Positions 53,503 to 60,731 of a stretch of DNA of 64,000 bases are shown here, one piece after another. Numbering within the stretch: the stretch's first letter is position 1; every line of letters begins with the position of its first letter. The DNA comes from CAVVSD01 sp963837655 (GTDB lineage Bacteria; Actinomycetota; Thermoleophilia; Solirubrobacterales; Solirubrobacteraceae), in assembly GCA_963837655.1 (NCBI GenBank), contig CAWIOK010000017.1:62001-126000 (forward strand). The letters are read 5' to 3'. Both the position numbers and the translations under genes were made by a program. The notes below the pieces were generated by a model. That model had not been told where the DNA came from. It worked only from the letters and a program-made list of their open reading frames with translations, and did no database searches.

Positions 53503-54390
53503 TTGCTGATCGACGGCCGGGCCATCGCCCGGGAACTCAAGGAGACGCTGCGCGAGGAGCTCGCCGCGCTCGACCGCCCAGCGGGCATCGCCACGCTGCT
53601 CGTCGGCGACGACCTCGGGGCTCAGGTCTACCAGCGCAGGATCGACCGCGGCGCGAACGAGGTCGGGATCGTGTCGCGCGTGGAGAACATGCCGGCCGAC
53701 TCGACGCTCGGCCAGGTGATCGGCAAGATCGCCGAGCTCGACGCCGATCCCGAGATCAGCGGGATCCTCGTGCTGCGGCCGCTGCCGCCGCACCTGTCGG
53801 AGTCCCGCGTGTTCAGTGCGCTGCCCGTCCTCAAGGATGTCGAGGCGCTGCACCCGACGAACGCCGGCCTCCTGTCGCTGGGCATGCCGCGCTTCATCCC
53901 GTCGACGCCGGCGGCCGCGTTCCACATGCTCGACCGCCACACCCGCCAGATGGGCCGGGATCCGGAGACCGCCTACGACGGCGTCGACCTCGTGCTGGTC
54001 GGGCGCTCCAACAACGTCGGCAAGCCGGCGGCGATCCTCGGACTCCAGCGCAACGCGACGGTGATCTCCGCCCACAAGCACACCGCCGACGCCGGGCGTC
54101 TCATCGATCACACCAAGGACGCGGACATCCTGATCGTCGCAGTGGGTGTGCCGCACCTCATCACGGGGGACATGGTGAAGGAGGGCGCGATCGTGGTCGA
54201 CATCGGCATCAACGCAACGGAGGGCCCGGACGGCAAGGTCGTCCTGACCGGCGACATCGACACCGAGTCCGTCGAGCCCGTCGTGGAGGCCGTGTCGCCC
54301 GTGCCCGGCGGCGTGGGGCCGATCACCGACGTCTGGGTGCTGCGCAACACGGTGCTGGCGGCGCGGATCAACGAGCCGAGAACGGGCTGA
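53503..54390 (+). CDS. folD: FolD-like methylenetetrahydrofolate dehydrogenase with replaced catalytic residues
   Basis: 295 residues from TTG 53503, with GAGGAG upstream. The overall FolD fold is clear (MLIDGRAIARELK, LVLVGRSNNVGKPAAILGLQ, SPVPGGVGPITDV). But the key residues differ: the Tyr is kept (Y43), the catalytic Lys (YVxSK in E. coli) aligns with Ile47, the Gln of GILVQLPLP is Leu91 (GILVLRPLP) and the Asp of KDVDGFHP is Glu114 (KDVEALHP). Cyclohydrolase activity is therefore doubtful; a dehydrogenase-only or different pterin role is possible. Confidence 0.85.
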   Translation: MLIDGRAIARELKETLREELAALDRPAGIATLLVGDDLGAQVYQRRIDRGANEVGIVSRVENMPADSTLGQVIGKIAELDADPEISGILVLRPLPPHLSESRVFSALPVLKDVEALHPTNAGLLSLGMPRFIPSTPAAAFHMLDRHTRQMGRDPETAYDGVDLVLVGRSNNVGKPAAILGLQRNATVISAHKHTADAGRLIDHTKDADILIVAVGVPHLITGDMVKEGAIVVDIGINATEGPDGKVVLTGDIDTESVEPVVEAVSPVPGGVGPITDVWVLRNTVLAARINEPRTG

Positions 54391-54395
54391 GCGCC

Positions 54396-55382
54396 ATGCT
54401 CGCGGCGCGTTATGAGACCTCGGGCCCCGCGGCCGGACAGGTGCGCATCGTGGAGGTCCCGGTGCCCGAGCCCGGACCGGGGGAGGTGCTCGTCCGCGTC
54501 GAGGTGTCCGGCGTCAACCCGACGGACTGGAAGTCGCGGACGACAGGTGGGCTGACGACCGGTGGCTTCGACGCGATCGTCCCCAACCAGGACGGCGCCG
54601 GCGAGATCGAGGCGGTCGGGCCGGGTGTGGATCCTGCGCGGGTCGGCGAGCCTGTCTGGCTCTACGAGTGCCAGTGGCGTCGGGCCGAGGGCTCGGCCGC
54701 CCAGTTCATCGCGCTGCCCGAGCACCAGGCGGTCCCGCTGCCGGAGCAGACGACCCTCGACGAGGGCGCGGGTCTCGGCATCCCGGCGATGACCGCCCAC
54801 CGCGCGCTGCTTGCCGACGGAGCGATCGACGGCGACGTCGTGCTCGTGCAGGGCGGCGCGGGAGCGGTCGGCCACGCGGCGATCCAGCTGGCCGTCCGCA
54901 GCGGCGCGCGCGTGGTGGCGACGGTCAGCTCCCCGGAGAAGGCGCGCCTTGCGACCGAGGCCGGCGCCGGGCTCGTCGTGAACTACCGCGAAGATGACGT
55001 CGTCGCGGCGATCCTCGAGTGGGCGCCCGATGGCGTCGACCGGATCGTGGAGGTCGCGATCTCGGCGAACCTCGAGACCGACGGGGCGGTGCTCGCGCCG
55101 TACGGGACGATCGCGACCTACGGAGCGCCGGACGGCCCGCTGCCGCCGTCGCGCGACCTCATCGCCAAGAACGCGCGGATCGACTTCGTGCTCGTCTACA
55201 CGATGCCCGACGAGGCCAAGCGCGACGCCGTCGCGGACATCACCCGCGCCCTGGAGGAGGGCGCGCTGCGCCCGCTGCCGTCCAAGCACTTCGCGCTACA
55301 GGACACGCAGTCGGCCCACGAGGCGGTCGAGGGCGGCTTCGTCGGCAAGGTGCTCATCGAGGTGCCTCAGGACGACGTGTGA
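54396..55382 (+). CDS. Zinc-independent quinone-oxidoreductase-like MDR protein
   Basis: 328 residues from ATG 54396. A GroES-like N-terminal half (VPVPEPGPGEVLVRVEVSGV, NPTDWKSR) and a Rossmann half (VVLVQGGAGAVGHAAIQLAV, SGARVVATVSSPEKARLA) place it with NADPH:quinone/zeta-crystallin-like reductases. The structural and catalytic Zn ligands of alcohol dehydrogenases are absent. Substrate unknown. Coupled to the peroxiredoxin gene by GTGA overlap. Confidence 0.87.
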   Translation: MLAARYETSGPAAGQVRIVEVPVPEPGPGEVLVRVEVSGVNPTDWKSRTTGGLTTGGFDAIVPNQDGAGEIEAVGPGVDPARVGEPVWLYECQWRRAEGSAAQFIALPEHQAVPLPEQTTLDEGAGLGIPAMTAHRALLADGAIDGDVVLVQGGAGAVGHAAIQLAVRSGARVVATVSSPEKARLATEAGAGLVVNYREDDVVAAILEWAPDGVDRIVEVAISANLETDGAVLAPYGTIATYGAPDGPLPPSRDLIAKNARIDFVLVYTMPDEAKRDAVADITRALEEGALRPLPSKHFALQDTQSAHEAVEGGFVGKVLIEVPQDDV

Positions 55383-55948
55383 GCGGCTTCGACCCGACCG
55401 CGCTGCCGGCAGACCTGCCCGCGCCCGTCGACGACGGCGCGGCCGGCCATCTCGTCGCCGTGATGCTCCCGGACGTCGCGCTACCCGCGACCGACGGGAC
55501 GTCCGTGCGCCTCACCGAGCTTGAGCCGGGGCGCATCGTCATCTACGCGTACCCGATGACCGGCACTCCGGGGGTCGATCCTCCGGACGGATGGGACGAG
55601 ATCCCCGGCGCACGCGGGTGCACGCCGGAGAGCTGCGGTTTCCGCGACCACCACGCGGAGCTGGCGCAGGCGGGCGCGGGCGTCCTCGGCCTCTCGACCC
55701 AGCCGACCGACGTGCAGCGCGAGGCGGCCGAGCGACTGGCGCTGCCGTTCGCGCTGCTCTCCGACGCCGACCTGCAGCTGAGCACGGCGCTGCGCCTGCC
55801 CACGATGGTCGTCGAGGGCACCACGATGATCCGGCGGCTGACGCTCGTCGTGCGCGACGGGCGCATCGAGCACGTCTTCTATCCGGTCTTCCCACCGGAC
55901 GCCCATGCGGCCGAGGTCCTCGCCTGGCTGCGCGGACATCCCGCCTGA
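55379..55948 (+). CDS. Peroxiredoxin, PrxQ/BCP type
   Basis: 189 residues from GTG 55379, overlapping the previous stop. The peroxidatic/resolving pair is in GARGCTPESCGFRDHHAEL (Cys spaced 5 apart, as in PrxQ/BCP). VVEGTTMIRRLTLVVRDGRI completes the thioredoxin fold. It reduces hydroperoxides with thioredoxin. The quinone-reductase-like neighbour fits a redox-protection unit. Confidence 0.88.
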   Translation: MSGFDPTALPADLPAPVDDGAAGHLVAVMLPDVALPATDGTSVRLTELEPGRIVIYAYPMTGTPGVDPPDGWDEIPGARGCTPESCGFRDHHAELAQAGAGVLGLSTQPTDVQREAAERLALPFALLSDADLQLSTALRLPTMVVEGTTMIRRLTLVVRDGRIEHVFYPVFPPDAHAAEVLAWLRGHPA

Positions 55949-55949
55949 G

Positions 55950-56420
55950 ATGGCCGGCGGCCACGAGATCGAGCGCAAGTTCCTCGTCGAGGAGCTGCCA
56001 CGGGATCTCGAGTGGCTCGACGAGCGCCCGCTGCGTCAGGGCTACGTCGCGCTCGACGGCGACACCGAGGTCCGCATCCGCGACGACGACGGCTGCTGGC
56101 GCCTCACGGTCAAGCACGGCGGGGGGATGCGCCGCGTCGAGGAGGAGCTGGAGGTCGACGCGCGGCGTGGTGAGGCGCTGTGGGGTCTCACCGAGGGTCG
56201 CCGAGTCGAGAAGCGGCGTCGCCGTATCCCGTACGGCTCCGCGATGGTCGAGGTCGACGTGTTCGCGGGCGTGCTGCACGGGCTGGTGGTGGCGGAGGTC
56301 GAGTTCGACGACTCGTCCTCGGCGGAGGCCTTCGCGCCGCCCGCGTGGTTCGGTCGCGAGGTGACCGACGACCCGGCCTACAAGAACCGGGCGCTCGCGG
56401 TCGACGGCCGGCCCGCATGA
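55950..56420 (+). CDS. CYTH-domain protein (triphosphate tunnel metalloenzyme)
   Basis: 156 residues from ATG 55950. The signature ExExK is in GHEIERKFLVEELP; RIRDDDGCWRLTVKHGGG, ALWGLTEGRRVEKRRRRI and VEVDVFAGVLHGLVVAEVEF supply the tunnel-lining charges. These enzymes hydrolyse inorganic tri- or polyphosphate, or make cAMP in class IV cyclases. Followed by a CHAD gene with ATGA overlap, which favours a polyphosphate role. Confidence 0.9.
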   Translation: MAGGHEIERKFLVEELPRDLEWLDERPLRQGYVALDGDTEVRIRDDDGCWRLTVKHGGGMRRVEEELEVDARRGEALWGLTEGRRVEKRRRRIPYGSAMVEVDVFAGVLHGLVVAEVEFDDSSSAEAFAPPAWFGREVTDDPAYKNRALAVDGRPA

Positions 56421-57547
56421 GCTACCGCCTCGAGGATGGGGAGGGCGTCGCCGACGGCCTGCGACGGATCGTGGCCGAGGAGCTCGACGACGCGATCGCC
56501 GGGCTCCGCGGTGGCGAGGGGCGCGACGCGGCGATCCACGAGGCGCGCAAGAGCCTGAAGAAGACGCGCGCGGCACTGCGGCTGGCACGGAACGACCTCA
56601 AGGCGTCGACGCGCCGCAGGGAGAACGCGGCGATGCGCGACGTGAGCGCCCGGCTGTCCGGCGCACGCGACGCGCAGGTCATGCTCGACACGCTCGCCGG
56701 GCTGTCGCATGCGGTGCCGCTGCCGCCCGCCGACGAGGTGCGCGCGCTGCAGGAGGTGCTGCTGGCCCGCCGCGCCGAGCTCGCCGGGCAGCTCGAGGGC
56801 GACACCGGGCTGCTGGAGGACGTCGCCCGCGAGCTCGAGGCGATCCGTGGGCGCGTCGCGACGTGGCGGCTGCGCGATCAGACGTGGGGCAGCATCGCCG
56901 AGGGCGCGGAGATGATCCACGACGGCGGGCGCTCCGCGATGCGTCACGCGCTGCGCAGCGGCGCGGATGAGGACTGGCACGAGTGGCGCAAGCGCGTCAA
57001 GGACCTCTGGTACGCCGGGCGGATCATCGAGCCGATCACCGGCCCGCAGATCGCGGGGCTCGTCGTGGAGGCCGACGAGCTCAGCGACGTGCTGGGCGAC
57101 CACAACGACCTCGCGGTCCTGCTGCAGGCCGCCGGCGACCTGCCGGGCCTGCGGGCCGCGATCGTGGCGGCGCGCGACGAGCTGCGGCGGGTCGCGGCGA
57201 CGCTCGGGCGCCGGCTCTACGCCGAGCGCCCGACGGCGTTCGCGGTGCGCCTGGAGGCCCTGTTGGCGGCGCACGAGGACCGGCGTGCGGCGACCGCCAG
57301 GTGGCTCAGCGAGGACGCCGCGCAGGAGGCACGCGATCTGCTGGCGGCCAAGCCGTCGGCCGATGCGGCCGGCCGCCGCAACATCGCCGCGGGGCTGCGG
57401 CGACTCGGGCTGCGCACCACCGACTACGAGTCGCACGTGCCGCGGCGGGTGGGCGGCTTCGCCGCCGAGGACCTCGAGCTGCTGGTCGCGCGCGGGATCG
57501 TGCGCGTGGGCGTGCCGCCCGATCCCGCGGCGCTCGGCGGCGTGTAG
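56417..57547 (+). CDS. CHAD-domain protein
   Basis: 376 residues from ATG 56417. The two conserved His-rich helical repeats are visible: AAIHEARKSLKKTRAALRLA near the N-terminus and WHEWRKRVKDLWYAGRIIEP in the middle. CHAD domains bind polyphosphate and often accompany CYTH domains, here as a separate gene rather than a fusion. Long helices continue to the C-terminus. A strong hairpin terminator follows. Confidence 0.88.
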   Translation: MSYRLEDGEGVADGLRRIVAEELDDAIAGLRGGEGRDAAIHEARKSLKKTRAALRLARNDLKASTRRRENAAMRDVSARLSGARDAQVMLDTLAGLSHAVPLPPADEVRALQEVLLARRAELAGQLEGDTGLLEDVARELEAIRGRVATWRLRDQTWGSIAEGAEMIHDGGRSAMRHALRSGADEDWHEWRKRVKDLWYAGRIIEPITGPQIAGLVVEADELSDVLGDHNDLAVLLQAAGDLPGLRAAIVAARDELRRVAATLGRRLYAERPTAFAVRLEALLAAHEDRRAATARWLSEDAAQEARDLLAAKPSADAAGRRNIAAGLRRLGLRTTDYESHVPRRVGGFAAEDLELLVARGIVRVGVPPDPAALGGV

Positions 57548-57553
57548 ACGCCC

Positions 57554-57572
57554 GGGCGAGCGAAGCTCGCCC
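57554..57572. terminator. Bidirectional hairpin terminator between CHAD and dodecin genes
   Basis: Perfect 8-bp stem GGGCGAGC/GCTCGCCC around GAA, 7 bases after the CHAD stop and 25 bases beyond the dodecin stop on the other strand. Confidence 0.8.
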
Positions 57573-57596
57573 AAGCGTAGGGCCGTCGCCGTCGCG

Positions 57597-57803
57597 CTAC
57601 TCGAGGCGGAAGCCCAGCTTCACGGTCACCTGGAAGTAGGCGACCTTGCCGTCCTCGATCATGCCGCGGATGTTGTCGACCTCGAACCACTCGAGGTTGC
57701 GCAGCGACTGGGCGGCCTTGTCGACCGCGGCGCGGATCGCATCGGAGATGACGTCGGGCGATGACCCGGTGACTTCGACCGTCTTGTAGACGTGATCGCT
57801 CAT
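57597..57803 (-). CDS. Dodecin family flavoprotein
   Basis: 68 residues from ATG 57803, with AGGAGG 6 bases upstream. VYKTVEVTGSSPDVISDAIR and VAYFQVTVKLGFRLE match dodecins, 12-subunit flavin/CoA storage proteins in the cytoplasm. The conserved Trp (LEWFEVDNIRG), which stacks flavin, is present. Confidence 0.95.
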   Translation of the reverse strand: MSDHVYKTVEVTGSSPDVISDAIRAAVDKAAQSLRNLEWFEVDNIRGMIEDGKVAYFQVTVKLGFRLE

Positions 57804-57941
57804 GGCGTGCCTCCTACCCCGGGACGCGGAGAACGAACGGTCGCCGCGGACCAGGAATCCGGTTGGACAGACGTCCGAGTGTCGCATCTGCGCGCGCCGC
57901 GCAACCTGACGTGGCGCCCCGTCCGGGGGTCTGCTCATGCC

Positions 57942-59060
57942 ATGAACGATCCTCGCTTCCATCGCGCCCCACGCGTCCTCCTCGTCTGCGATCACCTCGT
58001 GCGCTACGCCGCAGGGGTGGGGGAGGGACTGCGCGCACAGGGCGCCCGGGTGGCGCTCGTCACCCGCGACCACGCCGAGGACTTCGGCGGGGACCGCGAG
58101 GCAATGCGCGCCGAGGTCACGGCCCGCCTCGGCGCCGAGACGCCGGTCTGGTGGCTGCCAGGCAGGGTGCGCGATCGCAACGCGGTGCCCGTCGCCAGGG
58201 GGATCGCGACCGCGGTGCGCCGGTTCGCCCCCGACGTCGTGCACGCGCAGGACAGCGTGGTGCACGACCCGCGACTGCTGTGGACCGCGCGGCTGCGGCC
58301 ACGGCGCTTCGCCGTCACGGTCCACGACCCGCGCCCGCACCCGGGCGACACGGAGCCGTCGCTGCGGATGCGCGCCACCCGCGAGGCGCTCCTCACCGCG
58401 GCTCGGCTCGTGTTCGTGCACGGCGACGGCCTGCGCGACGAGCTGCGCGACGCCGGCCGCGCGCCGCTGCCCGCCATCGAGGTCGTCGAGCACGGCACGG
58501 ACGCGCCTCCCATCACGCCGCCGCCGGACCACCCGACGCTGCTCTTCTTCGGGCGCATGTCGCGCTACAAGGGCCTCGACGTCCTCCTGCACGCGATGCC
58601 GCGGATCTGGAGGCGCGTCCCCGAGACGCGCCTGGTCGTCGCGGGCGAGGGGCGGCTACCCGACGCCGCCGTGCTGGGCGACGCACGCGTCGAGGTGCGC
58701 AACGACCACATCCCCGAGGCCGACGTCCCGCAGCTGTTCCGCGGCGCGAGCGTCGTGGCGCTCCCGTACGTCCAGGCGAGCCAGAGCGGCGTCGGGTCGC
58801 AGGCGAAGGCGCACGGCCGCCCGATCGTCGCGACGTGGACGGGCGAGCTGCCGCGCCTCGTCGCGGACGGCTCAGGACTCGTGGTGCCGCCCAGCGACTC
58901 CGACGCGCTCGCCGACGCGGCCCTCGCGCTGCTGACAGACGGCGGCCGCGCGCACCAGATGGGGCTCGCGGGCGCTCGCACCGCCGCGGGCGAGACGAGC
59001 TGGGCGTCGGTCGGCGAGGCGACGCTGAGCGCGTACCGCCGCCATGGCCTCCTCCTCTAG
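57942..59060 (+). CDS. Glycosyltransferase family 4
   Basis: 372 residues from ATG 57942. GT-B fold with an N-terminal acceptor half (APRVLLVCDHLVRYAAGVGE; VHAQDSVVHDPRL) and a C-terminal donor half (LLFFGRMSRYKGLDVLLHAM, RGASVVALPYVQASQSGVGS). The Glu/Lys nucleotide-sugar positions look intact. Acceptor unknown; likely a surface or storage glycan. Divergent from dodecin, with 138 bases between. Confidence 0.85.
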   Translation: MNDPRFHRAPRVLLVCDHLVRYAAGVGEGLRAQGARVALVTRDHAEDFGGDREAMRAEVTARLGAETPVWWLPGRVRDRNAVPVARGIATAVRRFAPDVVHAQDSVVHDPRLLWTARLRPRRFAVTVHDPRPHPGDTEPSLRMRATREALLTAARLVFVHGDGLRDELRDAGRAPLPAIEVVEHGTDAPPITPPPDHPTLLFFGRMSRYKGLDVLLHAMPRIWRRVPETRLVVAGEGRLPDAAVLGDARVEVRNDHIPEADVPQLFRGASVVALPYVQASQSGVGSQAKAHGRPIVATWTGELPRLVADGSGLVVPPSDSDALADAALALLTDGGRAHQMGLAGARTAAGETSWASVGEATLSAYRRHGLLL

Positions 59061-59063
59061 GCG

Positions 59064-59969
59064 CTAGCCCAGCTCGGCGAGCGTGGGGGGTGACGCGCCG
59101 GCCCGCGCGCAGGTCAGCGCGGCGACCCGGCAGGCGAAGCGGGACGCTTCGACGAGCGTGTCGAGCTCGTCGAGCGCCTCGCGGCCGAGACCGCGCATCG
59201 TCCACCAGGCGACGAGCCCGCCACCGAACGCGTCGCCTGCCCCGATCGTGTCGACGACGTCGACCGGTGGCGCGGCGACGTGCAGTGCGCCCGCGGCGTT
59301 GACGACCAGCGCGCCGTCGCCGCCGAGGGTGACGACGCCGGCGCGGGCGCCGCCGAGCAGCGACCGCACGCCCTCGTCGGGCGCCATCCCGGGCGCGAGC
59401 CACGCGAGGTCGTCCTCGCTGACCTTCAGGAGGTCCGATCGTCCCAGCAGGCGCGCCAGGCGCGCCCGGAACGCGGCAGGATCCTCGAGCACGCCGACGC
59501 GGACGTTCGGGTCGACCACGACGAGCGCGGAGCCCGCCAGGTGCTCCACGACCGCCTCCACGGCCGTCGCGATCGGCTCGAGGTGGATGCCCAGCGTCCC
59601 GACGTGCAGGAGGGTGACCCCGGGCGGCAGCGCGGCGAGGGCGTCGGCGGTCTCCAGGCCTGGCGCCGACGTCGCGCGCTCATAGAAGCGGTACCGGGCG
59701 GCGCCGGTGGCGTCGACCTCCGCGAGGGCGAGCGTCGTCGGCTGCTCGGTCCGGACGATCGAGCCGAGCCCGACGCCGTCCTGCTCGAGCATCGCCTCCA
59801 TCGTCCGGCCGAAGCGGTCGGAGGAGAGCCGGCCCAGGAAGGCCACCGGCTGACCGAGGCGCCCGATCGTGCGGGCCGTGTTGAAGGGGCCGCCGCCTGG
59901 ATGGGCGCGCAGCGAGTCGTCCTCACCGGAAACGAGGTCGACCAGCGCCTCCCCGGCGACGAGGATCAC
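59064..59969 (-). CDS. PfkB-family sugar kinase, fructokinase-like
   Basis: 301 residues from GTG 59969. VAGEALVDLVSGEDD and AHPGGGPFNTARTIGRLGQ at the N-terminus, and DTIGAGDAFGGGLVAWWTM with the catalytic Asp near the C-terminus, place it with fructokinases. Amylosucrase at 60732 releases fructose from sucrose, so phosphorylation of fructose is a plausible role. Translation is coupled (GTGA) to the upstream hypothetical gene. Confidence 0.87.
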   Translation of the reverse strand: MILVAGEALVDLVSGEDDSLRAHPGGGPFNTARTIGRLGQPVAFLGRLSSDRFGRTMEAMLEQDGVGLGSIVRTEQPTTLALAEVDATGAARYRFYERATSAPGLETADALAALPPGVTLLHVGTLGIHLEPIATAVEAVVEHLAGSALVVVDPNVRVGVLEDPAAFRARLARLLGRSDLLKVSEDDLAWLAPGMAPDEGVRSLLGGARAGVVTLGGDGALVVNAAGALHVAAPPVDVVDTIGAGDAFGGGLVAWWTMRGLGREALDELDTLVEASRFACRVAALTCARAGASPPTLAELG

Positions 59970-60301
59970 GACGCCAGTGAGGCGAGGAGCTCGGGACGAT
60001 CGAGGTTGCGCGGGACGAGCGAGAAGGTGACCGCTCCGTCGTGCACGCGGATCGCGGCGCCGGGCCGGAACGCCGGCGGCGGCGTGTCGCGCGTCGGCTC
60101 TCCGAGCCCGAACATGCGGTGGCCCACGCGGGAGCCGTGGGTCCGCAGCGCCCTGGCGGCGTCGCGCTCGCTCATCCGCCAGCCCGCGGCCTCCAGACGG
60201 GCGCCGTGCCAGAGCTCGAAGCGCCAACGCCGGAAGGGGAGCCGACCCGGGGGCAGCTCGTGGAGCACATAGGCGAAGGACAGGCCGTCGACTCTCGGCA
60301 C
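59966..60301 (-). CDS. Hypothetical protein, coupled to the PfkB gene
   Basis: 111 residues from GTG 60301. Soluble, basic, with SFAYVLHELPPGRLPFRRWR, WRMSERDAARALRTHGSRVG and VTFSLVPRNLDR. I do not recognise a family; similar proteins seem limited to this group of actinobacteria. Start not certain, as no Shine-Dalgarno is visible. Confidence 0.55.
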   Translation of the reverse strand: MPRVDGLSFAYVLHELPPGRLPFRRWRFELWHGARLEAAGWRMSERDAARALRTHGSRVGHRMFGLGEPTRDTPPPAFRPGAAIRVHDGAVTFSLVPRNLDRPELLASLAS

Positions 60302-60361
60302 GGGAGCGACGTTAGCCGCTGGTGGGGAGGAGCGGCACGATCGGCGTCGTAGAACGCTGCG

Positions 60362-60706
60362 ATGGCCGCCGACACGATGGTGATGCTCGAGCTTCTGCAC
60401 GAGGCCGGCGACGAGGCCGTGACGCTCGACGAGCTGGGGATCGCGGGGGTCAGCGACCCTGCCAGGGCGCTGCTCGAGCTCGAGCTGGCGGGTCTGGAGA
60501 TCCAGCGCGTGCTCGTCCGCGGGAGCCGTCCGGACAGCACGTTCGAGTGCATCCGGCTCGCTGAAGGCGCCGCGCGCGAACGCCGGCCCGAGCCCGAGCA
60601 GCCGACCGTCGAGCTGGCCGCGGTCGCGCGGCGCTCGAACGTGCCCGGGCTCGTGCTCGTCGCGGTGCTCCTGGCGCTCGTGGCGCTGCTCCTGCGCCGC
60701 ACCTGA
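60362..60706 (+). CDS. Small protein with C-terminal membrane anchor
   Basis: 114 residues from ATG 60362. An N-terminal helical, winged-helix-like segment (MVMLELLHEAGDEAVTLDEL), a charged linker, and a single C-terminal membrane helix (VPGLVLVAVLLALVALLL) followed by RRT. Function unknown. Divergent from the preceding hypothetical gene and just upstream of the amylosucrase gene. Confidence 0.6.
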   Translation: MAADTMVMLELLHEAGDEAVTLDELGIAGVSDPARALLELELAGLEIQRVLVRGSRPDSTFECIRLAEGAARERRPEPEQPTVELAAVARRSNVPGLVLVAVLLALVALLLRRT

Positions 60707-60731
60707 GTCGCCTGCCAGACTCCGCCGCCCC

